Shown here: positions 1 to 6,238 of the stretch, in pieces
How positions within the stretch are numbered: position 1 is the stretch's first letter
How the letters are laid out: every line of letters starts with the position of its first letter
NCBI GenBank assembly: GCA_013696065.1
Contig: JACCZJ010000388.1
Span: 1 to 7,349 of the forward strand
Reading direction: 5' to 3'
DNA length: 7,349 bases
Origin: Nocardioidaceae bacterium
GTDB lineage: Bacteria; Actinomycetota; Actinomycetes; Propionibacteriales; Nocardioidaceae
The notes under the pieces: model-generated
Told to the model about the DNA's origin: nothing
Seen by the model: only the letters and a program-made list of their open reading frames with translations
Database searches by the model: none
Position numbers and translations under genes: made by a program

Positions 1-105
1 TCGATACTCTCCCCGCGGGCGTAAGGGGACCCCTTTCCTCGCCGTACACCGAACTGCCACCTTTCGATGGCTAGTCCGACCTCCCGCCGCGGCATAATGC
101 TGCGC

Positions 106-1296
106 ATGAAGACACTCTCTCTCCAGACCAGGCGGACCCGTGCGGGCGCCGCCATCGCCACCGTCGTGACCAGCACAGCTCTGCTGGCCGCGCCCACCAC
201 AGCGGGCGCCCAGCCCGACTCTCCCGCTGCTCCCGCCGCAGAGGCAAGTCGCGCAGACACAGTGCTCGGCCAGCCACCTCTGGTCATCGCGCACCGAGGC
301 GCCTCCGGCTACCGTCCCGAGCACACGCTCGCCGCCTACAAGCTGGCCATCCAGCTCGGGGCCGACTATGTCGAGCCGGACCTGGTGTCGACCAAAGACG
401 GCGTTCTCGTGGCCCGCCACGAGAACGAGATCAGCACCACGACCGACGTGGCCGATCATCCCGAATTCGCCGATCGTCATACGACCAAAACCATCGATGG
501 CGTCACCATCACCGGATGGTTCACCGAAGACTTCACTTTGGCGGAGCTGAAGACCCTCCGAGCTGTCGAGCGCCTCCCTACGGTGCGACCGGCCAACACG
601 CGATACAACGGCCTCTACCAGGTGCCAACCTTTGACGAGGTGCTAGCGCTCGTGAGAGCCGAGTCGGCCAAGCGGGGACGCACCATTGGTGTCTACCCCG
701 AGACCAAGCACCCGACCTACTTCCGCTCGATTCACCTTGCGCTCTCGCGCCGGGTCGTGCGTGACCTGCGTCAGGCGGAGATGAACCGGGCGGCGAGCAA
801 GGTCTTTATCCAGTCATTCGAGACCTCCAACCTGCGCCATCTCGACACGCGGACGAACGTCAAGCTGGTCCAGCTCATCAACTCGACCGGAGCTCCCTTC
901 GACTTGGTGGCCTCGGGCGACCCCCGTACCTACGCCGACTTGGTGACAGCAGCTGGTCTGCGTGAGATCGCCACCTATGCCGATGGAATTGGCCCTAACA
1001 AGGACGTCTTGATTCCCCGCGACGCGGGCGGCTTCCTCACTCAGCCGACTGGCGTCGTGTCTCGAGCTCACCGAGTCGGCCTTGTCGTCCATGCGTTCAC
1101 CTTCCGAGACGAAAACCAGTTCCTTCCGGCCGACTACCGGGTGGGCACTGATCCGAACGCCAAGGGCGATGCCTTTAGCGAATACGCGCGGTTCTTCGAC
1201 ATCGGGGTCGATGGGGTATTCGCCGACTACACCGACACAGCGATCGAGGCACGCGACCTGTATTACGACGAAGACACCGAACGTCAAGCCAACTGA
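106..1296 (+). CDS. glpQ: Secreted glycerophosphodiester phosphodiesterase (GlpQ-type GDPD)
   Basis: Hydrolyses glycerophosphodiesters (deacylated phospholipids, possibly glycerol-phosphate polymers of the wall) to sn-glycerol 3-phosphate plus an alcohol, outside the membrane. Residue numbers count from the most upstream ATG at 67. The mature domain opens with the family hallmark HRGASGYRPEHT; likely catalytic and metal residues are H76, R77, E103, D105 and H118. Further family motifs are YPETKHP (E212, K214), IQSFE (Q249), HAFTFRDEN (H342) and the closing GVDGVFADYTD. The size of about 360 mature residues fits periplasmic GlpQ rather than the short cytoplasmic UgpQ. A Sec signal peptide is clear: basic stretch, hydrophobic core, and AGA before Q49. 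In-frame ATGs lie at 67, 97 and 106; none has a good Shine-Dalgarno sequence. I chose 106 because it gives a signal peptide of normal length (MKTLSLQTRRTR...). Function is firm, the start is not. A strong hairpin follows the stop, so it appears to be transcribed separately from the next gene. Confidence 0.93.
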   Translation: MKTLSLQTRRTRAGAAIATVVTSTALLAAPTTAGAQPDSPAAPAAEASRADTVLGQPPLVIAHRGASGYRPEHTLAAYKLAIQLGADYVEPDLVSTKDGVLVARHENEISTTTDVADHPEFADRHTTKTIDGVTITGWFTEDFTLAELKTLRAVERLPTVRPANTRYNGLYQVPTFDEVLALVRAESAKRGRTIGVYPETKHPTYFRSIHLALSRRVVRDLRQAEMNRAASKVFIQSFETSNLRHLDTRTNVKLVQLINSTGAPFDLVASGDPRTYADLVTAAGLREIATYADGIGPNKDVLIPRDAGGFLTQPTGVVSRAHRVGLVVHAFTFRDENQFLPADYRVGTDPNAKGDAFSEYARFFDIGVDGVFADYTDTAIEARDLYYDEDTERQAN

Positions 1297-1308
1297 CGAA
1301 GTGCTTCG

Positions 1309-1350
1309 GTGGGAGTTGGACACGGCTCGTGGGTCGTGTCCACCTCCCAC
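1309..1350 (+). terminator. Long hairpin terminator after the phosphodiesterase gene
   Basis: Bases 1309-1324 pair with 1335-1350 over 16 positions with a single T/C mismatch, leaving a 10-nt loop. The stem starts 12 nt after the stop codon. No U-tract follows, as is common for actinobacterial hairpin terminators, so it may act as a terminator or as a 3'-end stabiliser. Seen directly by base pairing; the role is inferred. Confidence 0.7.
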
Positions 1351-1490
1351 TGCTTACTGCCGGGAGGGGCTCAATTCCCCTAGCGCTCGAGACCTGGATG
1401 GGTGGGTCTATCACGGGTGTGCTGACACCGCAGCGTGGACGGTGGCTGCTGGAAGCGAGTATGTTCTCAGCGATCCACCGATATCCAGAG
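1351..1490. other. Non-coding stretch with a chain of short hairpins
   Basis: No convincing gene is seen here on either strand. Several short perfect stems follow each other on the + strand: 1365-1369 with 1377-1381 (7-nt loop), 1390-1394 with 1405-1409 (10-nt loop), 1416-1420 with 1425-1429 (4-nt loop) and 1430-1434 with 1445-1449 (10-nt loop). This could be part of a structured small RNA or simply what GC-rich sequence does by chance. I do not recognise a known RNA family (no SRP RNA, riboswitch or full tRNA pattern). Confidence 0.3.
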
Positions 1491-1501
1491 AAAGGCATAT
1501 A

Positions 1502-1530
1502 TTGCGCTTAACCGATATTATATATATAAA
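1502..1530 (+). promoter_or_regulatory. Predicted sigma-70-type promoter of the repeat-peptide gene
   Basis: TTGCGC at 1502-1507 and TATAAA at 1525-1530 are separated by exactly 17 nt, close to the vegetative consensus. The region is strongly AT-rich (19 G/C in the 60 bases 1501-1560), unlike everything around it. Transcription would begin near 1537, giving a leader of about 130 nt before the ATG at 1667. A second possible start is an extended -10 (TG then TATGTA at 1611-1616), for which I see no good -35. The promoter reading is inference from motif and spacing. Confidence 0.5.
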
Positions 1531-1531
1531 A

Positions 1532-1624
1532 TGCTTAGACCAGGATAATTCGGACATATCAAGCTATGCATTGCGAACTTAGTGGCAATACGCTGCATAA
1601 CGTGACATGCTATGTACGCTAAGC
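1532..1624 (+). repeat. Nested inverted repeats in the AT-rich leader
   Basis: TGCTTAG at 1532-1538 is the exact reverse complement of CTAAGCA at 1618-1624. Nested inside are TATGCA (1565-1570) with TGCATA (1594-1599), and ATTGC (1570-1574) with GCAAT (1585-1589). Together they could fold the predicted 5' untranslated region into one long interrupted stem-loop, or serve as DNA sites for a regulator. GCTATG also occurs twice in direct orientation (1563-1568 and 1609-1614). The repeats are seen directly; a function is not shown. Confidence 0.4.
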
Positions 1625-1666
1625 AACAATATAAACCCCAGCCCTCTTCACGCAAGGACAAAACTC

Positions 1667-1855
1667 ATGCGCAACCCCATCGCACGTCGCATCGTTACCT
1701 CGGCCCTCGCTCTCGTCGCCACGGCCGCATTGAGCATTGGCTCTGCCACCGAAGTGTGGGCCAAGACCTCGAACTGGGATGCTGCTCCTTCGACAGACCG
1801 CACGTCGAACTGGGACGCCGCTCCTTCGACAAACCGCACCTCGAACTGGGACTGA
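1667..1855 (+). CDS. Small secreted peptide with three TSNWD repeats, unknown family
   Basis: A 62-residue protein that I do not recognise. Residues 1-32 form a Sec signal peptide: basic MRNPIARR, a hydrophobic core around residues 9-24, and likely cleavage after VWA (A32), alternatively after GSA (A27). The mature part would be only about 30 residues (K33-D62) and consists wholly of repeats: TSNWDAAPSTDR (34-45), TSNWDAAPSTNR (46-57) and a final TSNWD (58-62) at the very C-terminus. Each TSNWD follows a basic residue (K33, R45, R57), so trypsin-like cutting would release near-identical short peptides. There is no cysteine, lipobox or LPXTG signal. The start is well supported: AAGGA at 1654-1658 lies 8 nt before the ATG. 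An in-frame ATG at 1607 would put 20 non-signal residues in front and lacks this site. The gene has its own promoter region and terminator, so it is a monocistronic unit. Possible roles, all inferred: signalling peptide, bacteriocin-like or adhesive peptide, or substrate of a modifying enzyme encoded elsewhere. Confidence 0.8.
   Translation: MRNPIARRIVTSALALVATAALSIGSATEVWAKTSNWDAAPSTDRTSNWDAAPSTNRTSNWD
1766..1852 (+). repeat. Tandem 36-nt coding repeats (2 full units plus a 15-nt partial unit)
   Basis: Units lie at 1766-1801, 1802-1837 and 1838-1852 without spacers. Units 1 and 2 differ at 4 of 36 bases; three changes are silent (ACC/ACG, GAT/GAC, GCT/GCC) and one changes D44 to N56. The third unit stops after TSNWD. 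The pattern suggests old duplication with the peptide sequence kept by selection. Confidence 0.9.
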
Positions 1856-1858
1856 CCC

Positions 1859-1884
1859 AGGGGTCCGGCCAAACCGGACCTTTT
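1859..1884 (+). terminator. Intrinsic terminator of the repeat-peptide gene
   Basis: GGTCCGG (1862-1868) pairs perfectly with CCGGACC (1874-1880) around the loop CCAAA, followed directly by TTTTAT. Bases 1859-1861 can also pair with 1881-1883 (one A-U and two G-U pairs). It begins 3 nt after the stop codon, which marks the peptide gene as a complete short transcript. Confidence 0.88.
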
Positions 1885-1895
1885 ATAGCAAAGCA

Positions 1896-1924
1896 CTGCC
1901 GCGACGCACGGCGCGGCCTAGAGT
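1896..1924 (+). promoter_or_regulatory. Tentative promoter of the GGDEF-EAL gene
   Basis: TAGAGT at 1919-1924 fits the actinobacterial -10 pattern TANNNT and would place a transcript start near 1931, about 24 nt before the GTG start. The -35 candidate, CTGCCG at 1896-1901 (17-nt spacing), is poor. The terminator just upstream argues that some promoter must lie between 1885 and 1954. Confidence 0.3.
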
Positions 1925-1954
1925 AGCCTGACCTGTATCGAGTAGGACGGTTCG

Positions 1955-4735
1955 GTGGGCCAGGTGACGCGAGCTCGACATGAGGCTTCCCCCTCAACTC
2001 TACGTGCGGTGAGCGCGGGTACGTTAGTGCTCGGGTTGACGCTTGCAGCCACAGTCAGCCTGACACTTCACCCCGATGTCATTGATATCGACGTCCCTGC
2101 TGGCCAGTACGTAGCCTTTGCCGTCCTCACCGCCTGCCTCATCTTCGCCAATACGCGGCCTAAGCGAGACATGGCCGCCGCCGGGAATATCGAAAGCATC
2201 AATCTCGACGAGGTATTCCTCGTGCCCGCCCTCACCATGCTGATGGGATGGCAAGCGTTCGCGGTGATAACGGTTACGTCTATCACCGGCAGCCTCTACT
2301 CCAGGAGGCAGCCGGTAAAGGCTGCCTTCAATCTTGGCCAAATATTGCTCGCTACAGCGGCCGGCATCGCGACGGTCGCCGCTGTACAAAGACCTCTCCG
2401 GGCTTGGGAAACTGTGCTCCCGGACGGGGCGGACTTGACGTTGGCGGTCGCCGGTATGGCCGGGGCGTTCGTGATGTCCCTGGTTTCGGCAGTGTGCGTG
2501 AGAGCAATCGCGGCATCCGCGACGGGTGTCTCGTTCTCAACGCTCGCTCAGGCCATTGTCGGACGGCTTCTCCCCTGGATGGGAGCAGCAACTCTGGGGG
2601 GCGTAAGTGTCATATGCATCGCCGCCAATCCCGCCTCGGTCGTTTTGCTCGTGGGCCTCGTCGCCTTCGTACATCGGGCGTATGCCGCTAGCGTGACCGA
2701 ACATCAAGCTCGACGCCAAGCCGAGCAACTGCAGAAAGCAGTGGTGTCGCTGCGCGCGCAGACTGAGCCCGACCTCGTCCGCGCCGACCTGTTGGCGACG
2801 GCGCGGGATCTGCTGGGAGCCGGCGCCGCTGAAATAGTGCCAGAGATGACTCCTGACACACCCAAGACACTGAGCGCACCCCTGCTGACCACCGAGAGAT
2901 TGAGAGTGGGCCAGCGTCAGGGCAGCGGACTGTGGGACTCGCGAGACAAGACGGCCCTCCTGACCTTGACGGCCGTGGCGGGCGACATCTTGAGATCGGC
3001 CGAGCTGATTGCCCGACTGCGCATCATCACCAACTCCCAAAACGAGGGCGTGATCGCTCTTGACCGTGATGCGTGCATCACCTTCGCCAACCCGGCCGCC
3101 CTGCATATGTTCGGCCGCGATAGCGAAGCTGACGTGTTCGGCACCCCTCTCCAAGAGGCCCTGGGCCTGCGACAACGCCGCATACCCATCGACTTCCAGC
3201 GGATGGTCGACGACCAGGTCATCACCCAAGATGCCGAAGGCAGCCTCGGACCGCCGGATGGAGAGACATCGGACATCGCCTACAGCATGACGCCGCTGCG
3301 GTCAGATGGAAGCCATGTGGGGGCGGTGCTGGTGCTGCGTGATGTCACGGAGCGCCGCGCCTTCGAAGATGAGCTGACACGACGCGCATTGCACGACGAT
3401 CTGACGGGTTTGCCCAATCGACGGCTGCTGCTCGAACGCCTCGACCATGCCCTCACGCGTAGCGCCACCACCGGACTGCACCATGGACTGCTGTTCTTGG
3501 ACCTGGACCGATTCAAGCTCGTCAACGACTCCTATGGCCACTTGGTCGGTGACGCGCTGCTGATTCAAGTCGCGGAGCGGTTGCGCGCAGGGCTTGCCGC
3601 GCCGGACTCCTTGGCTCGGATGTCGGGCGATGAGTTCATCGTGCTTGTCGAGGACGTGTCCGAGATCTCGGAGATCACTGCAGTAGCTGAACGCCTCCTC
3701 TTGGTGCTGCAGGAACCGTTTGTCGTGGAGGGCCACCACATCTTCATGTCAGCGTCGATCGGCGTCGGTCTGACCCAACTCGACCGGGCCCGCGACGAGA
3801 TGCTCGCATTGATCGATGCTGCGACCTATGCCGCGAAGGGCGCGGGCCGAAACTGCTATTACGTCTCCACCGACGTGTCGGTCGACGAGACGCGAGCGAG
3901 ACTAGACCTCGAGATCAGCCTGCGGAGCGGTCTCGACGAAGACGAGCTGGAGTTGCATTACCAGCCCATCGTCACCTCCGACACAGGAGAGGTCGTCGGC
4001 ATGGAGGCTCTGCTGCGCTGGCGCTCGCCAAACCGGGGCATCATGTGGCCCCAGCAGTTCGTGCCTCTCGCCGAAGAGACGGGACTCATCGTGCCGATGG
4101 GCCGGTGGGTCATGGAGGAGGCCTGTCGAACGGTTCAGCAGTGGACCGCGCGATATCCCGAGCGGCGGCCCTTGTCGGTGTCGGTGAACTTGTCGGCATT
4201 GCAGTTCACCCAGCATCGCTTACCAGAAGATGTGGCGGCGGTATTGGAGACGACGGGGCTTTCCGCCTCCCAGCTGTGCCTGGAAATAACCGAGACGGTA
4301 TTGATGAACGACACCGCCAGCACGCAAGCGACTCTCGACGCGCTGCACGAGCTCGGCGTCTCTGTCGCCATCGACGACTTCGGCACCGGCTATTCGTCGC
4401 TGTCCTATCTCAAGCGATTCACCATCGACGTGGTCAAGCTGGACCGCACCTTTGTCGAGGGTCTCGTGACCGACCCGATCGACGCACAGATCGCCAGCGC
4501 CGTCATTCAACTCACCCGTGCCATCGGCATACGCACGATCGCAGAAGGCGTCGAGACAGAGAATCAACGTCGGATGCTCGTGGAAATGGGTTGCCCGCTC
4601 GTCCAGGGGTTCTTGACCTCGCCGGCATTGACCTCGCCGGACTTTCTCGACCTGTGGCAGCGCAGTCACGAACGATCCGATCCGCAGACCAGCAATCTCA
4701 CGAGTCTCGAGTCAGTCGCTCGCCGCATTGGCTGA
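1955..4735 (+). CDS. Membrane-bound PAS-GGDEF-EAL cyclic-di-GMP turnover protein
   Basis: A 926-residue signalling protein likely to make and/or break cyclic-di-GMP at the membrane. Residues about 17-245 hold some six to seven hydrophobic segments (a MASE-like sensor I cannot name). A charged helix (248-272), a weak GAF-like stretch (about 272-345) and a PAS domain (about 350-467, ending DVTERR) follow. The GGDEF domain opens with DDLTGLPN (481-488), keeps the FLDLDRFKLVND and GHLVGD motifs, and has SGDEF (557-561) as its active-site loop. The RxxD inhibitory site, expected at 548-551, reads AAPD, so its arginine is missing. The EAL domain looks fully competent: E684 of EALLRW, N745, E777/E780, D807-D808 of DDFGTG, K828, E864/E867 and Q884. 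Phosphodiesterase activity is therefore likely; cyclase activity is possible despite the Ser. The GTG start at 1955 has AGGA at 1944-1947, 7 nt upstream; a second GTG at 1964 is less well placed. The neighbouring desaturase gene converges on it. Confidence 0.95.
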   Translation: MGQVTRARHEASPSTLRAVSAGTLVLGLTLAATVSLTLHPDVIDIDVPAGQYVAFAVLTACLIFANTRPKRDMAAAGNIESINLDEVFLVPALTMLMGWQAFAVITVTSITGSLYSRRQPVKAAFNLGQILLATAAGIATVAAVQRPLRAWETVLPDGADLTLAVAGMAGAFVMSLVSAVCVRAIAASATGVSFSTLAQAIVGRLLPWMGAATLGGVSVICIAANPASVVLLVGLVAFVHRAYAASVTEHQARRQAEQLQKAVVSLRAQTEPDLVRADLLATARDLLGAGAAEIVPEMTPDTPKTLSAPLLTTERLRVGQRQGSGLWDSRDKTALLTLTAVAGDILRSAELIARLRIITNSQNEGVIALDRDACITFANPAALHMFGRDSEADVFGTPLQEALGLRQRRIPIDFQRMVDDQVITQDAEGSLGPPDGETSDIAYSMTPLRSDGSHVGAVLVLRDVTERRAFEDELTRRALHDDLTGLPNRRLLLERLDHALTRSATTGLHHGLLFLDLDRFKLVNDSYGHLVGDALLIQVAERLRAGLAAPDSLARMSGDEFIVLVEDVSEISEITAVAERLLLVLQEPFVVEGHHIFMSASIGVGLTQLDRARDEMLALIDAATYAAKGAGRNCYYVSTDVSVDETRARLDLEISLRSGLDEDELELHYQPIVTSDTGEVVGMEALLRWRSPNRGIMWPQQFVPLAEETGLIVPMGRWVMEEACRTVQQWTARYPERRPLSVSVNLSALQFTQHRLPEDVAAVLETTGLSASQLCLEITETVLMNDTASTQATLDALHELGVSVAIDDFGTGYSSLSYLKRFTIDVVKLDRTFVEGLVTDPIDAQIASAVIQLTRAIGIRTIAEGVETENQRRMLVEMGCPLVQGFLTSPALTSPDFLDLWQRSHERSDPQTSNLTSLESVARRIG

Positions 4736-4757
4736 CCACCGAGCGTGCACTGACGTC

Positions 4758-4779
4758 AGCTCCCGGCTACCGGCGAGCT
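4758..4779. terminator. Hairpin between convergent genes, possible bidirectional terminator
   Basis: AGCTC-CCGG (4758-4766) pairs with CCGG-GAGCT (4770-4779) with one bulged C at 4774, giving a 9-bp stem. The three loop bases 4767-4769 are exactly the desaturase stop codon on the minus strand. Just beside it, 4750-4759 is a 10-bp palindrome. There is no T-run on either side. The position, in the 31-nt gap between two converging genes, supports a shared terminator. Confidence 0.5.
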
Positions 4780-5717
4780 GCCAGTCGGGCCTTGAGCGTG
4801 TCTCTCTTGTCCTCGAACCTGGCTGCGGCCTTCTCGAGATCGTCGAGGAGCTCAGACAGCTCCACTCGCGCTTGCTCGCCTTCGGGAGACAGGCCCTCGA
4901 GGTCAAACACCTTCCAAAAGCGCAGGACGGGCATCACCACGTCGTCTCGGTGCTGGCGCAGGTCGTAGATTCCCTCGACAGCCATCGCCACCGCCTTGCG
5001 CTGGAAGCCAGGTATGTCGGCACCCGGCATTTCGAACGTCTTCACCACCTCGGTGATGGCCCGCATGGTCTGGTTCGGATCGAGTTGCAGCGCTGCGTCG
5101 AGAAGGTTGCGATAAAAGATCATGTGCAAGTTCTCGTCCGCGGCTATGCGCGCCAGCAGTTGATCCGCGATGGGGTCGCCCGTGGCCCTACCGGTGTTGC
5201 GGTGCGAGACGCGGGTTGCCAACTCCTGGAACGAGACGTAGGCGAGCGAGCGCAAGAGGCTCGAGTCATTGGCCGAGATGAAACCCTGGGACATGTGCTG
5301 CATCCGTAGTCGCTCGAGCGCGACTGGGTCGACTGCTCTCGTGACGGTCAGGTAATCGCGCAGCGCAACGGCGTGACGCCCCTCTTCCGCTGTCCAGCGG
5401 TGCACCCAGTCGCCCCACGCCTTCTCGCGCCCGAAAAGTACCGCGATCTCGTGGTGATAACTGGGCAGGTTGTCCTCGGTCAACAAGTTAATGATCAGGG
5501 CGGATTTAGCGACATCAGAGAGGTTGGAGTCGTTCTCCGACCATGCCTCGCCGCCAAGGATGCCGTCGTAGTTGCGTCCCTCGCTCCAAGGTACGTACTC
5601 GTGAGGAAACCACTCCTTTGCGACCGGGATGTGCCGGTCGAGCTCTGCCTCGACAACGGGGTCGAGCTCAAGCAAGAATTCGGTCTGCGTCAATGTGCGT
5701 TCTGCCGACAGGGTCAT
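4767..5717 (-). CDS. desA: Soluble acyl-ACP desaturase (diiron, DesA-like)
   Basis: Introduces a cis double bond into acyl chains carried on acyl carrier protein, using O2 and reduced ferredoxin in the cytoplasm; this sets membrane fluidity or supplies unsaturated precursors. At 316 residues it fits the family. All six expected diiron ligands are visible: E81 (LLTEDNLPSYH), E112 and H115 (EEGRH), E165 (FQELATR), and E195 and H198 (DENLH). The C-terminal 35 residues are a charged helix. The ATG start at 5717 has GGAAGG (5723-5728, minus strand) 5 nt upstream, which fixes the start. It lies 118 nt downstream of a small membrane-protein gene on the same strand and has its own predicted promoter, with a palindrome that suggests control by a repressor. 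The exact double-bond position and acyl chain length cannot be read from the sequence. Confidence 0.94.
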   Translation of the reverse strand: MTLSAERTLTQTEFLLELDPVVEAELDRHIPVAKEWFPHEYVPWSEGRNYDGILGGEAWSENDSNLSDVAKSALIINLLTEDNLPSYHHEIAVLFGREKAWGDWVHRWTAEEGRHAVALRDYLTVTRAVDPVALERLRMQHMSQGFISANDSSLLRSLAYVSFQELATRVSHRNTGRATGDPIADQLLARIAADENLHMIFYRNLLDAALQLDPNQTMRAITEVVKTFEMPGADIPGFQRKAVAMAVEGIYDLRQHRDDVVMPVLRFWKVFDLEGLSPEGEQARVELSELLDDLEKAAARFEDKRDTLKARLAARR

Positions 5718-5745
5718 ATAGGCCTTCCGGGGTCCTCTGCGGAGT

Positions 5746-5772
5746 AACCTACGGTACCGTAACCAGGGTCAA
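5746..5772 (-). promoter_or_regulatory. Predicted desaturase promoter
   Basis: On the minus strand TTGACC (5767-5772) acts as a good -35 and TAGGTT (5746-5751) as a TANNNT -10, with a short 15-nt spacer. The transcript would start about 20 nt ahead of the ATG. A less likely -10 is GTTACT, three bases further downstream with an 18-nt spacer. Inferred from motifs. Confidence 0.45.
5750..5761. promoter_or_regulatory. 12-bp palindrome TACGGTACCGTA, likely repressor operator
   Basis: TACGGTACCGTA is a perfect palindrome lying between the -35 and the -10 of the predicted desaturase promoter, overlapping the first bases of the -10. A dimeric repressor bound there would block RNA polymerase. The half-site ACCGTA and the lipid-gene setting resemble operators of TetR-family regulators, but no regulator gene is present in the window. 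Confidence 0.5.
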
Positions 5773-5835
5773 ACCGGGAAAGCCACCGCGCATTTCGGCT
5801 CCCGACGAGGCGTGCGAGCACTCACGGGGGACTTT

Positions 5836-6099
5836 TCAGCGGCCCAATAACACCCAGGTGCCGATGGCGGCCGGAAGAAGGCCAGCGAGCAACCACGGAG
5901 TACGAAGCCGCAGGCCGTTGATGACTCGCACGCCGATGATCGCCGCCACGCCGATGATTGCCGCCATCACGAGAATCCCGATCTGGGCATCCGTCCGATT
6001 CTGGTCAACGGTGTAGAGGGCGCCCAGCACCATGCCGCTTGACCAGACATAGGCAACCGTCAAGGCAAGTGTCGACGCGACCCAGCGCTGTACTCTCAT
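5836..6099 (-). CDS. Small three-helix membrane protein, unknown function
   Basis: An 87-residue hydrophobic protein that I cannot assign to a family. Counting from the ATG at 6099, hydrophobic segments cover about residues 5-24, 36-57 and 63-83, joined by a polar loop with DQNRTDAQ and a basic turn (NGLRLRTP); the protein ends right after the last helix (LLGR). An upstream in-frame GTG at 6108 would add three residues; neither start has a strong Shine-Dalgarno sequence, though GGA lies just before the ATG. The size, helix count and absence of shadowing by another gene support a real gene. It is divergent from the aminopeptidase gene and upstream of the desaturase, separated from the latter by a promoter region, so co-transcription is possible but not needed. 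Confidence 0.75.
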   Translation of the reverse strand: MRVQRWVASTLALTVAYVWSSGMVLGALYTVDQNRTDAQIGILVMAAIIGVAAIIGVRVINGLRLRTPWLLAGLLPAAIGTWVLLGR

Positions 6100-6238
6100 G
6101 AGTTCCACGCGCGCAGCCTATTGCGGCTGGCTAAAACCACCCCGCGGGCCGTTGTCCACCCCCTATGGACGACGGTGCCAAGATAGAGACCGCAAGCACC
6201 GATGAAAGCGGCGAGCCGCCGCCCGCGAGGGAGTGCAC

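Noticed and set aside
23..35. Dyad AAGGGG-A-CCCCTT ahead of the phosphodiesterase gene
   Set aside because: A one-base centre cannot form a hairpin, and nothing else marks it as an operator; such G/C runs arise easily in this base composition.
814..1350. Minus-strand open frame of 178 codons
   Set aside because: It lies opposite the well-supported phosphodiesterase gene and its terminator, and its translation shows no domain.
1365..1389. T-arm-like hairpin (5-bp stem, 7-nt loop CTCAATT) suggesting a tRNA or tRNA remnant
   Set aside because: The sequence 60-75 nt upstream has no matching acceptor strand, D-arm or anticodon arm, and no CCA follows; it is likely a chance hairpin.
1766..1852. 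36-nt repeats that look CRISPR-like in length
   Set aside because: The units are directly tandem with no spacers and are in frame within a signal-peptide-bearing gene.
2537..3229. Minus-strand open frame of 230 codons
   Set aside because: It lies opposite the GGDEF-EAL gene; long antisense frames are usual in GC-rich DNA, and the product resembles nothing.
4045..4968. Plus-strand open frame of 307 codons running across the end of the EAL gene
   Set aside because: Low-complexity, Arg-rich translation out of frame with the EAL domain and antisense to the desaturase; a frame shadow.
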